Positions 9,101 through 16,702 of a stretch of DNA of 64,000 nt are shown here, piece by piece. The DNA is from UBA6614 sp002433235 (GTDB taxonomy: Bacteria; Verrucomicrobiota; Verrucomicrobiia; Limisphaerales; UBA1100), in NCBI GenBank assembly GCA_002433235.1, contig DJHS01000054.1:62001-126000 (forward strand), read 5' to 3'. Position 1 is the first letter of the stretch, and each line of letters starts with the position of its first letter. The position numbers were made by a program, and so were the translations under genes. The notes beneath the pieces were generated by a model. It was not told the origin of the DNA. It ran no database searches and was given only the letters and a program-made list of their open reading frames with translations.

Positions 9101-9310
9101 ACGGCGGGGATTACAATTACTGATTATCCTCCCTTGGGAAGGGACGGATATCAGATTCAGATTGCCCCTGTTGCGTTCGGAATGAACGCGAATCCTTTGT
9201 TTGATTCGCAAGCGGGAACAAACATCAACCAGTTAAGGCGGGTTGTGATTCGCACGCCATTTGGAACAGCCATGGCGCCATCGACGGCGTATATGATGAT
9301 TCAGCAATAG
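6149..9310 (+). CDS. Large secreted protein with three TIG/IPT-like segments, function unknown
   Basis: I do not recognise a named family for the 1053-residue product. The start at 6149 is chosen because AGGAG precedes it and it begins a clear signal peptide (KWNGRKRPLLALCAALLLGGG); the open frame upstream to 5948 looks non-coding. The N-terminal half has YAFDSTFVHHFG and a later VNHLGLGNPHRH segment but no HExxH metalloprotease motif. The C-terminal part has three Ig/TIG-like segments, each opening with a hydrophobic strand and G-x-G/R turn: TITIYGQRLD (about 620), LILQGSGFKL (about 730) and LTIRGTGLDL (about 935). It probably acts outside the inner membrane. Its codons look more AT-rich than those of its neighbours. 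It lies between mraZ and rsmH, where no extra gene is normally found. Confidence 0.8.
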   Translation: MKWNGRKRPLLALCAALLLGGGVEGGAFSLIGPVNPGTPAVAINNANYYSFPPPGTVFPPGVNTPPNGTQQQGYLNHFDPMGWPVPIKQFYRWNFPELTYAFDSTFVHHFGHNGMQAIHSAFEVLNDFFQPQDGSYSGVSALNLIEEYDKHYATWKFNPSANVNNIVDMETMTLGLLVNHLGLGNPHRHCFTIRDILSYNPGASTGNFQIAIRNYDPFTYHPSRVINGVTYSYFIYSGVIGTPTVVDAIEYAISSDYEYSAVAGIRDVINFPNALPWPMIAPTVFRTPGVYFAPDDPLNKPAPQNVTRQVRSQPRHTLTFDDAGGLRYLYRTNNIVWETYDATVQRIEVPNMNPQKSGIPNANWPFNNFALRTFAGGAANAITPIHPAGVLRPQPVAAAFPAAAARSGLRGGIDKIQFTYQPYDSLLGTLYRSKTTVWTDVFVTNTLPSDVPQADPPYFAQKVGRTRAIPDIVFIADDLSLGAAGALPVIQIPGPGIDWDGSQIANNSQQGVTSQMLGPGVIEPPGATPIRYFFTTRAPFNSVIWTGEPGLEGNFITQFQWGWITNTGPNDYIKFPETDKTQVESIVGPSGTPPKVTRITVYDALGLNFQPVPFDIDRSRDTITIYGQRLDSVTSIKILDHDTIVDGNYVTLETIEARPYILSDQQIIIPPGTLGHKSVSPSTGTTGYRKIVLVNSKGESEAAFLYVVRDGRPIINSTQFDGLPLNTSKSLILQGSGFKLSGGDVNQLWFFDDSNSSNYNLEPGSAPGAFPDPIAILDINSSNTSFASTTGVPVNYSDIVVTDTMIYLPPNILSDGNYTYTTSGFGSMGLGTVMGRSDGNNTSIAVDAFTRQVRLVFNPDDNGLPNANVNISPPRALSQAYTHLGVGGDRNSTVSGYPLVTPNIVEVFTSAAIPGVPATPDDANRTWIRGNDADVLTIRGTGLDLALSVEFVDGNGNPILSTDPATGLPPQPISLRDAAEPSSLTAGITITDYPPLGRDGYQIQIAPVAFGMNANPLFDSQAGTNINQLRRVVIRTPFGTAMAPSTAYMMIQQ

Positions 9311-9340
9311 TCGAAATGTTTGGAGAGTGGGTGAGTTGTT

Positions 9341-10225
9341 TTGAAAGAGTTTTTACATGTGCCAGTCATGGCAGGACTGGTCGTAGGGGCGCTGGGGGTG
9401 CGGCCCGGTGGGAGATTTGTGGATGGTACTCTGGGAGGGGGAGGACATGCACAGGTTATTTTAAAAGAAAGTTCACCAGATGGTTGGCTGGGAGGATGCG
9501 ATCGGGATGCAGAGGCATTGGCGGCAGCAAAGGCCAAACTGGATGGTTATCCCGGTCGATGGGAGGTTCGGCATGGAGCGTTTGAGGATTTGGGGGAGTG
9601 GGTCGAGCATGGCAGTGTTGACGGTGTTTTGTTGGATTTGGGGGTCAGTTCGCCGCAGTTGGATTGGCCCGAGAGGGGATTCAGTTTTGCCGCAGATGGC
9701 CCCTTGGACATGCGAATGGATACCCGGCAGAAGATGACGGCTGCTGACTTGGTGAATACGATGGGTGAGAAGGATTTAGCTAACTTGTTTTGGGTGATGG
9801 GAGGTGAAAGACAGTCCCGCCGGATTGCCCGGGTTTTGATTGAAGAACGGGAAAAAGAACCGCTGGAAACAACGGGGCAGTTGGCGGCGGTTGCCGAGCG
9901 TGTCGTGCGGCGGAAAGGTGGGCGCCTGCATCCGGCGACGCGGGTTTTTCAGGCGCTTCGGGTGGCTGTGAATGATGAAATGGGTGCCTTGCGGCGGGGA
10001 CTGCCGGTGATGGTTGACTTGTTGAAACCGGGTGGCCGGTTGGTAACGATTACCTTTCAGGGACTGGAAGCGAAGATGGTTAAGGATTTTGGTGACGAGA
10101 TGGCCAAAAGGGAGAAACCAGTTTTGCGATGGGAGCGCCGAAAATCATTGAAGCCCGATGCGGAGGAGTTGGCTGCGAATCCAAGGAGTCGCAGTGCGCA
10201 GCTGAGGATTCTGGAGAAAATTTGA
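9341..10225 (+). CDS. rsmH: 16S rRNA (cytosine-1402-N4)-methyltransferase
   Basis: RsmH (MraW) methylates C1402 of 16S rRNA using S-adenosylmethionine and is a standard dcw member. The 294-residue protein has the N-terminal HVPVM, the SAM-binding DGTLGGGGHA (28-37), LDLGVSSPQLD with GFSF, and the C-terminal segment starting with HPATRVFQALRVAVN. The start is a TTG at 9341, the only start that includes the conserved HVPV segment at the right distance. The gene begins 30 bases after the secreted-protein stop. The coding strand is very G-rich. Confidence 0.94.
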   Translation: MKEFLHVPVMAGLVVGALGVRPGGRFVDGTLGGGGHAQVILKESSPDGWLGGCDRDAEALAAAKAKLDGYPGRWEVRHGAFEDLGEWVEHGSVDGVLLDLGVSSPQLDWPERGFSFAADGPLDMRMDTRQKMTAADLVNTMGEKDLANLFWVMGGERQSRRIARVLIEEREKEPLETTGQLAAVAERVVRRKGGRLHPATRVFQALRVAVNDEMGALRRGLPVMVDLLKPGGRLVTITFQGLEAKMVKDFGDEMAKREKPVLRWERRKSLKPDAEELAANPRSRSAQLRILEKI

Positions 10226-10227
10226 GG

Positions 10228-12486
10228 ATGCGAAGTGAAATGACAAACATGGGGAGGCGTTTGCTTATGCTTGCATGGGCCGGATGCATTTCGTTGGGTG
10301 TCATGGGGGCGTTGAGTGTGGAGTTAAAGCCGTATCCCATTATGGGCGAGTTGGGTGGGCACCAGCAGGAGCCTGTGGTGGCAATGGGACCGGATGGGGG
10401 GGTGATGGTTTGGCACCACCAAGCGAACCATGCCGGATCGAGGGGGCGGTTGGTTGTCCAGAGAATCAATAAGGGTGGAGTGGGGATTGGAGTGCCTGTG
10501 CCATTGAGTGGATCAGATTTTGGGGTGCGGGAAATGCGGCCGCAGGTGGCGCTTTTGCTGAATGGAGGGGCTGTGGTGGCATGGGAATCTGGGCCCAAGT
10601 CGAATCGGGATGTCCGGCTGCGGTTTCTTTCGGCGAACGGCTTGTTCACCTCGGAAGTTAAAACTGCAAATACTTTCACTGAAGGAGATCAGTTTCAGCC
10701 AGCACTAGCCGCCTTGAGGGATGGCAGCGTGATGGTGGCGTGGGTGAGCAACGGACAGGACAACAGCGGTAATGGAGTGTTTGGGCAACGATTCACGGCA
10801 CTGGGGGCGGCGATGGGGCGCGAGATTCGGTTAAATGAGAATATTGAAATGAACCAGTCGCAGCCGGCATTAGCGCCGCTTTCGGATGGCAGATTTGTTG
10901 GTGTGTGGATCAGTGAATCGATGGAAGGGAAGAATGAGACGGGCGCGCCAAATTTGCGGGGACATTTGGTGGGCCGATTCTACGGCGCGAACGGTATGCC
11001 GGCTGCGGGAGAGTTTCGAATCAACAGCATGTCGGGATTGTGTTCAAGACCTGTGGTTGCGGCATTGGGGGATGGATTTGTGGCTGCTTGGGAAAAACGT
11101 GATGAGGTGGAGATGATGAACCAAACGGATATATTTGTGCGGTCATTTGGGAGGAATGGGTTGCCGACCGGCATGGAGGCCCGATGGAATGCGTACAAGG
11201 CTGGTCGTCAGGGCCGGATTTCATTGGCAACCCAAGGAGGGGATGGCTTGCTCGTTTGGGAAAGTGAAGTCAGGGCGACCTTGGGAAGGGAAATTCATGG
11301 TCGGATGCTTTCTGGTGGGGCGGAGTTTCGGGTTAATGAGCGGGTGAAATATCATCAGCAACAACCAGCCGTTGTGAGTTTGGGACAGGGAGGCTTTCTG
11401 GTGACTTGGGTTGATTTTGTGAAATCAAACAACGCGATCCTGACGGCTGTCCAGTATGGTTCTTCATCAGTTGGCGATTTAACGAAAGGAGCACATGTAA
11501 GCTATCAGGAGACGGGGACAAAACCTTTGGTCCTGACGGCGCATATTGAAACACAGGATGATCCCGTGGGCGCTGCAATTGAGAATCAGGTGTTGGAGCA
11601 GCAGTTGGCGGTTGAATTTTCAGCAGATGAAAAAACACGCCAAGCAGCGGTAGTCGCCCAAGCGGCTGCCGCTGTGAAAGCCAGTGGTTTGTTGCAGCAA
11701 ATGGCGGCCAAGGCTCCAGCGGCGACTGCGGTAGGAGGATTGTCTCTCCAAAGCGGGGGAATTCGCCGGACGCCTATGGGTTTTGCAAGTGCAGCGGCGC
11801 CAGCTCAGTCACTTGCACAGACACCCTCGATTAAAGCGGGGCGTGAAGCCCTTGAGTCGGTTGCACAAGCCAGTCTACATGGCACCAGGGTGGCTCCAAC
11901 GCAGCCCATGCTCAGGACAAACTTCAGTTTTCCAAGGCCAGTGCAAACGCAAACGGCTGGAAATTCATACCGGACACCTCACGCTGCTCCTCTGCCTTCT
12001 CGATTGAGCCGGGCGGGACTGTTGGCTCAACCGGGGCGTTCATTACGGGGGATGCGGTTGACCCGTCCCTCGGCGGTGACACAGCGAACGGCAAGCCCTC
12101 ATCGACCTTTGGTGGGCGGTTCATCAATGACTAGCCGCCGGGTCAACACGCAGGGCTTGGCCACTGTGCGCTCTCAACTTCCTAGCATGTTGAGTCAACG
12201 ATTGGGATCGGCATCAGACCGGTATCGAAACATGACGCAACGGACACCGATGCAGCCGACTGTTCGCCGAAATGTGCCGGTGAGCGCTTCGTTGGTGCAG
12301 GGTAGAGGGAATTATCAGTTGCAGTGGAGGACACAGGTGGGGGCGCGTTATCAAGTGCAAAAATCGCGTGACAGCCAGACTTGGATGAACGAAGGGCCGG
12401 TTAGGCGGGGAACAGGCAGGGCAGTTCAGTCGCCGGTTGGTTCCGGTGGTTCGTATCGTTTTTATAGAGTTATCAAAACCCAATGA
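10228..12486 (+). CDS. Secreted repeat protein with C-terminal W-YQVQ-W domain, function unknown
   Basis: The product is about 752 residues. It has a signal peptide (GRRLLMLAWAGCISLGVMG) followed by about six degenerate repeats of roughly 50-60 residues patterned as QxxPxxAxLxDGxxxVAWxS...G..., suggesting a beta-propeller (about residues 30-440). A long Ala/Gln/Ser/Arg-rich linker follows (about 440-695). The last 55 residues form a small domain with QLQWRTQVGARYQVQKSRD. The next gene carries two more copies of that domain. The ATG at 10228 follows the rsmH stop by 2 bases; 10240 and 10249 are alternatives. The function is unknown, and a surface or envelope role is inferred. Its position between rsmH and ftsL is unusual. 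Confidence 0.8.
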   Translation: MRSEMTNMGRRLLMLAWAGCISLGVMGALSVELKPYPIMGELGGHQQEPVVAMGPDGGVMVWHHQANHAGSRGRLVVQRINKGGVGIGVPVPLSGSDFGVREMRPQVALLLNGGAVVAWESGPKSNRDVRLRFLSANGLFTSEVKTANTFTEGDQFQPALAALRDGSVMVAWVSNGQDNSGNGVFGQRFTALGAAMGREIRLNENIEMNQSQPALAPLSDGRFVGVWISESMEGKNETGAPNLRGHLVGRFYGANGMPAAGEFRINSMSGLCSRPVVAALGDGFVAAWEKRDEVEMMNQTDIFVRSFGRNGLPTGMEARWNAYKAGRQGRISLATQGGDGLLVWESEVRATLGREIHGRMLSGGAEFRVNERVKYHQQQPAVVSLGQGGFLVTWVDFVKSNNAILTAVQYGSSSVGDLTKGAHVSYQETGTKPLVLTAHIETQDDPVGAAIENQVLEQQLAVEFSADEKTRQAAVVAQAAAAVKASGLLQQMAAKAPAATAVGGLSLQSGGIRRTPMGFASAAAPAQSLAQTPSIKAGREALESVAQASLHGTRVAPTQPMLRTNFSFPRPVQTQTAGNSYRTPHAAPLPSRLSRAGLLAQPGRSLRGMRLTRPSAVTQRTASPHRPLVGGSSMTSRRVNTQGLATVRSQLPSMLSQRLGSASDRYRNMTQRTPMQPTVRRNVPVSASLVQGRGNYQLQWRTQVGARYQVQKSRDSQTWMNEGPVRRGTGRAVQSPVGSGGSYRFYRVIKTQ

Positions 12487-13013
12487 GAACCATGTTCAAT
12501 AAAACAATCATCCAGATTTTGGCAGCGGCTGCGCTTATCGCGCATACAGCAAGCGCGGCGGAACGGCCTGTTTTGGCGGTGCTATTGGGCGAGGGTGACG
12601 CGATGCGCGTGGAGTGGGAAACACAGGAAGGGGCTAGGTATCAGGTTCAGGCTTCACGCGACAAAACGAGTTGGAAGAATGTCGGGGCGCAAATGATTGG
12701 TGAGGGCCGTCCGTTGACGGTGCCGGTTAGCATATCGGGCGGTCTTCCGCATTTGAGAATTCGTCGTGTGGATGACGGGGCTGATTTGCCGAAGCCAAGG
12801 GCGGAGATTACCAGACGAGGGAGGGAATATCGGTTGCGTTGGACGACTGTGAAGGGTGGTTGGTATCAGGTGCAGGGTTCAGTTGATGAGATGGCGTGGG
12901 CGAATATGGGGGATGTACGGCGTGGGTCGGGGCAGATGGATTTCGTTGTGGTGGATGTTCTGGGTGATATCCGGTTTTACAGGGTGTTGTTGGTGGGGAG
13001 GGAAAGGGAATGA
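12483..13013 (+). CDS. Small secreted protein with two W-YQVQ-W domains
   Basis: The 176-residue protein has a signal peptide (FNKTIIQILAAAALIAHTASA). It then has two tandem copies of the same roughly 55-residue domain that ends the preceding protein: VEWETQEGARYQVQASRD...W (about 40-95) and LRWTTVKGGWYQVQGSVD...W (about 112-168). It overlaps the preceding gene (ATGA, 12483-12486) and the following ftsL-like gene (ATGA, 13010-13013), so its translation is coupled to both. The function is unknown. The tight coupling to ftsL suggests, but does not show, an envelope or division role. Confidence 0.82.
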   Translation: MRTMFNKTIIQILAAAALIAHTASAAERPVLAVLLGEGDAMRVEWETQEGARYQVQASRDKTSWKNVGAQMIGEGRPLTVPVSISGGLPHLRIRRVDDGADLPKPRAEITRRGREYRLRWTTVKGGWYQVQGSVDEMAWANMGDVRRGSGQMDFVVVDVLGDIRFYRVLLVGRERE

Positions 13014-13369
13014 CCCGTCGCAACGGCACAATGTTGGCGAGGTTTGGTCCGGCCGTTAAGGCAGCGGCGATCTGTTTGGTAACATGCGGGCTCGGCCTGG
13101 GTTATGTTTGGCAAAAGCAACAGATTGCGCAGTTGGGCAAGGAGATTAAGGGGCTAGAAACGCGGCTGGGAGATTTGAATAAGGAAAACAAGGAATTGGG
13201 CGACACGCTGGCACAGTTAAAATCACCGCAGGTGCTGGATCAACTGGTGAAACAGTGGCGCTTGGAACTAGAGATGCCGAGGCCCAGCCAAGTGGTTGTC
13301 TTGGAGGAAAAATCTCCGACACGGGCAAACCATGATTCAAGTCGGCCAACCCGAACGGCAAGCCGATGA
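13010..13369 (+). CDS. ftsL: FtsL-like bitopic division protein
   Basis: The 119-residue protein has a short basic cytoplasmic N-terminus, one transmembrane helix (about 15-33, PAVKAAAICLVTCGLGLGYVW) and a coiled coil from about 36 to 75 (QIAQLGKEIKGLETRLGDL). This is the architecture of FtsL, the low-conservation scaffold that joins FtsQ and FtsB and activates FtsWI at the septum. FtsL sequences diverge widely, so the assignment rests on topology and on the canonical slot between rsmH and ftsI. The gene overlaps its upstream neighbour by ATGA and lies 6 bases before ftsI. Confidence 0.8.
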   Translation: MTRRNGTMLARFGPAVKAAAICLVTCGLGLGYVWQKQQIAQLGKEIKGLETRLGDLNKENKELGDTLAQLKSPQVLDQLVKQWRLELEMPRPSQVVVLEEKSPTRANHDSSRPTRTASR

Positions 13370-13375
13370 ATTGAT

Positions 13376-15217
13376 ATGGAGGAATCCGCGACATCCAAAG
13401 GCCGGCGCTGGCTGTTGGCGTGTGCAGTGTTTCTGCTGTTGGCATTCTCGGGCTTGGCATATCGATTGGTCGATCTTCAAGTCTATCGGCATGATCAATT
13501 ACGGGATACTGCCCGGGGCAACACGACCCGCACGGTAATCGTCCATCCGCGACGTGGTGACATTTTTGATGCGAATGGCAACAAGCTGGCGACGAGCCGC
13601 TTCGTGAAAACGATATGTGCGGATCCGGTAATGATAGGTTCGCATTATCCGGCCGTGGCGCGGGCATTGGCGCCCTTGCTAGGGTTGGAAGAAAAAGAGT
13701 TGGAAGCAAAACTGAAACCGAGATTGATCCGCACCCCTTCGGGCCAAGTGAAGACTAACCGTTATGTTCGTTTGAAAAGAAAGGTTCTACCGGAGGTTTT
13801 CGAGCAGATTACGAGGACGATGGCTGAATTCCCGATTGATGACCCATCAGTTGCGCTGGACAGAAAAAAGCAACGGTTAGTCAGAGATATGCGGCGCCGG
13901 GCTGTGTTCGCTGATCGCGCGGAGGATCAATTGCGTCTGTATCCAGCGGGCACCTTGGGGGCTCATGTTCTTGGATTTGTTGGCGGTGATGATCACCGAG
14001 GTAAGGAAGGTTTGGAGGCGGTGCTGGATTCCAAACTTACCGGTGCCCGTGGCTGGCGTGTGATCGAGACTGATTCAAAGAAGCGAGAACAGGTCGAGCG
14101 CCGGGTGCAGGATGTGCCTGCGAGGAATGGACTGAACGCTTTCCTAACACTAGATGCCGGGGTGCAGAACATCGTTGAAAGCGAATTGAAACTGGCTATG
14201 GAGAAACACCTTGCCGCTGGAGTGACAGCCATTGTTGTGCGGCCAAGGAGCGGGGATGTGTTGGCCATGGCCAACCTTCCGACTTTCGATCCTCGGCATC
14301 CCGGCGATGTTGAGGCGGCAGCGCGGCGCAATCGTGCGGTTACGGACACCTTTGAGCCTGGCTCAACATTCAAGGCGGTAACAGTTGCGGGCGCATTAAA
14401 TGAAGGGTTGGTCACGCTGGAATCCCGTTTCCATTGCAGCAACGGCCGGTTTCTGTATGCAGGGAAAATTTTGCGCGACCATCATCCATACGGGCTTCTT
14501 TCAGTGGAGAAAATTATTACTAAATCATCTAATATTGGTTCTGCAAAGCTGGGGATGAGATTGGGGGCGCCAAGATTGTATCAGTACATTCGTGATTTTG
14601 GTTTTGGCTCACGGCTGGGCATCCAACTGCCGGGGGAAGTGGGAGGCATCGTCCATCCGCTGGAGAAGTGGACCAAGTTGTCGGTCTCACGCGTGCCCAT
14701 GGGGCATGAGGTGGCGGGTACGCCATTGCAGGTTACAATGATGATGAGCGCGATCGCAAATGAAGGCCGGCTGATGAAACCAAGAATCGCGGATCGCTTG
14801 GAGGATGAGCAGGGCAGGCTTGTTTTAAAATACCCGGCCAAATCCATTCGGCAGGTGGTTTCACCTGCCGTCGCCCATGAAGTGACCAAGGCACTGAAAA
14901 CCGTGGTGGCTTCCGGGGGCACGGCGCGGCGCGCGGAATTGGATTACTATACGGTGGCTGGAAAGACGGGAACGGCTCAGAAAGCGGGGCGGGGCGGTTA
15001 TATTCCCGGGAAGTATTATGCCTCTTTCGTCGGATTTTTACCGGCGGACAGGCCCGAGTTGTGTATCCTCGTCGCGGTTGACGAGCCGCAAGGCGACTAC
15101 TACGGAGGGCTGGTGGCGGCGCCTGTTTTTAAAAAAATTGCCGAAAGAACCGCCAGCTATTTGGGAATTCCGCCGGACAAAAAGCCGGAAGAGTTGGCTG
15201 CGGGAGATCGTCGCTGA
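13376..15217 (+). CDS. ftsI: Septal peptidoglycan transpeptidase (PBP2b/PBP3-type)
   Basis: This class B penicillin-binding protein of 613 residues cross-links septal peptidoglycan. It has one N-terminal membrane helix (about 12-30), a PBP dimer domain containing RRGDIFDANGNKLA, and a transpeptidase domain with all three active-site motifs: STFK (Ser330-Lys333), SSN (384-386) and KTG (530-532). No PASTA domain follows. Its partner glycosyltransferase FtsW is encoded 7 kb downstream in the same cluster. The ATG at 13376 directly precedes MEESATSKGRRW, and the GGAGGA nearby is inside the coding region. Confidence 0.96.
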   Translation: MEESATSKGRRWLLACAVFLLLAFSGLAYRLVDLQVYRHDQLRDTARGNTTRTVIVHPRRGDIFDANGNKLATSRFVKTICADPVMIGSHYPAVARALAPLLGLEEKELEAKLKPRLIRTPSGQVKTNRYVRLKRKVLPEVFEQITRTMAEFPIDDPSVALDRKKQRLVRDMRRRAVFADRAEDQLRLYPAGTLGAHVLGFVGGDDHRGKEGLEAVLDSKLTGARGWRVIETDSKKREQVERRVQDVPARNGLNAFLTLDAGVQNIVESELKLAMEKHLAAGVTAIVVRPRSGDVLAMANLPTFDPRHPGDVEAAARRNRAVTDTFEPGSTFKAVTVAGALNEGLVTLESRFHCSNGRFLYAGKILRDHHPYGLLSVEKIITKSSNIGSAKLGMRLGAPRLYQYIRDFGFGSRLGIQLPGEVGGIVHPLEKWTKLSVSRVPMGHEVAGTPLQVTMMMSAIANEGRLMKPRIADRLEDEQGRLVLKYPAKSIRQVVSPAVAHEVTKALKTVVASGGTARRAELDYYTVAGKTGTAQKAGRGGYIPGKYYASFVGFLPADRPELCILVAVDEPQGDYYGGLVAAPVFKKIAERTASYLGIPPDKKPEELAAGDRR

Positions 15218-15222
15218 TCTGA

Positions 15223-16701
15223 ATGAGACTTTCGCGGCTGTTGGATGGGCAGGACGAAATCCAAGCCCGGGGCGCGGTGGATCCCGAGTGTGTCGGGCTG
15301 GCTTACGACTCGCGACGGGTGACGCCGGGCAAGGTGTTCTTTGCCCTCCCAGGGGAGAACACCGATGGGCTTGAGTTTGCAGCGGATGCTATCGAGCGCG
15401 GTGCCGTGGCGATTGTCGCAGAACGGAAGATTGATGCCGTTGCTGGCGCCGAATGGATTTTGGTTCCAAGTGCGCGGCGGGCCTTGGCGCAGGCGGCTTC
15501 GGTTTATTACGATGGCCCTTCAAAAAACCTGAAGGTTGTCGGGGTCACGGGCACAAACGGCAAAACCACCGTGGCCTATATGGTCCGACATCTCCTGCGG
15601 CAAGCGGGGGTTTCCACGGGTATGTTGGGGACTGTTGAGTACGACTTGGGCAATCGTGTTTTTCCTGCCACGCGCACAACACCAGAGGCGCTTGAACTGC
15701 AACACTTGCTTGCGCAAATGCGCGATGCTGGATGCAAGGCGTGCGTTATGGAAGTCAGTTCACATGCCCTTGCGCAATGCCGGGTGGATGGAGTGGATTT
15801 CGATGTGGCGGTGTTCACCAATTTGACTCAGGATCACTTGGACTATCACGGGGACATGGTTTCGTACTTTGAAACAAAGGCATCATTATTTGAATTCGTC
15901 GACAGACGTAAACCTCCCGGGCTTGCCATCCTGAATGTTGATGATGATCACGCTCTCAGCCTAGTGCCGCGTCTCACAGGGAAGCCGCTTTTGTATGGGA
16001 CAAGTAACAGAGCAGCCGTTCGCGGGACTGGGTTGCAACCAGCCACGGATGGCACTTTGTTTGACTTGAATTTGCGAGGGGATATTTCCCGTGTGCGGTT
16101 GCCGTTGATTGGACGGCACAACATCCACAATGCACTGGCGGCGGCGGGAGTGGCTCTGGAGTTGGGGCTGGAATCAAAAGTGATTCGCGAGGGCCTAGAA
16201 TCAATGCCCCCTGTGCCTGGCCGTCTTGAGTCAGTTGTGGCCGGACAGCCTTTTGTGGTTCTGGTGGATTACGCCCATACGGATGATGCCTTACGCGCGG
16301 TGTTAAAGGCTCTGCGGGATGACACGAAGGGACGATTAATAGTGGCGTTTGGCTGCGGGGGTAATCGTGATGCTGGCAAGCGACGGTTGATGGGGGAGGC
16401 GGCTGGGCTTTTGGCAGATGAGGTAATCATTACCACGGATAACCCGCGGCGCGAAGATCCCGCGGAGATCGCTCGGCAAGTTGGCTCGGGCTTTGAATCG
16501 GTGCGCGGGAAAGGGATGGAAATTGAACTCGACCGGGCGAGGGCCATTGATGAAATCATCCGGCGCGCCCGACCTGGCGATACGGTGCTGATTGCCGGCA
16601 AGGGCCATGAGACTTGCCAGGAAATTGGGGAGACGGTGATGCCGTTTGATGATCGCGAACATGCGCGTGCCACCTTGGCGGCGTTGGGATACGAGGAGTG
16701 A
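15223..16701 (+). CDS. murE: UDP-MurNAc-L-Ala-D-Glu:meso-diaminopimelate ligase
   Basis: MurE adds the third residue of the stem peptide in the cytoplasm. The 492-residue protein has the ATP-binding GVTGTNGKTT (107-116), EVSSHAL, and the Mur-ligase central and C-terminal domains. The DNPR motif (406-409) is the recognised signature of meso-diaminopimelate-specific enzymes, while lysine-adding MurE differs there. That implies DAP-type peptidoglycan. The gene starts 5 bases after ftsI and stops 1 base before murF. Confidence 0.97.
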   Translation: MRLSRLLDGQDEIQARGAVDPECVGLAYDSRRVTPGKVFFALPGENTDGLEFAADAIERGAVAIVAERKIDAVAGAEWILVPSARRALAQAASVYYDGPSKNLKVVGVTGTNGKTTVAYMVRHLLRQAGVSTGMLGTVEYDLGNRVFPATRTTPEALELQHLLAQMRDAGCKACVMEVSSHALAQCRVDGVDFDVAVFTNLTQDHLDYHGDMVSYFETKASLFEFVDRRKPPGLAILNVDDDHALSLVPRLTGKPLLYGTSNRAAVRGTGLQPATDGTLFDLNLRGDISRVRLPLIGRHNIHNALAAAGVALELGLESKVIREGLESMPPVPGRLESVVAGQPFVVLVDYAHTDDALRAVLKALRDDTKGRLIVAFGCGGNRDAGKRRLMGEAAGLLADEVIITTDNPRREDPAEIARQVGSGFESVRGKGMEIELDRARAIDEIIRRARPGDTVLIAGKGHETCQEIGETVMPFDDREHARATLAALGYEE

Positions 16702-16702
16702 A

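Noticed and set aside
13296..13538. Small overlapping open frame across the ftsL-ftsI junction
   Set aside because: It is out of frame with both genes, starts inside ftsL and has no coding character of its own.
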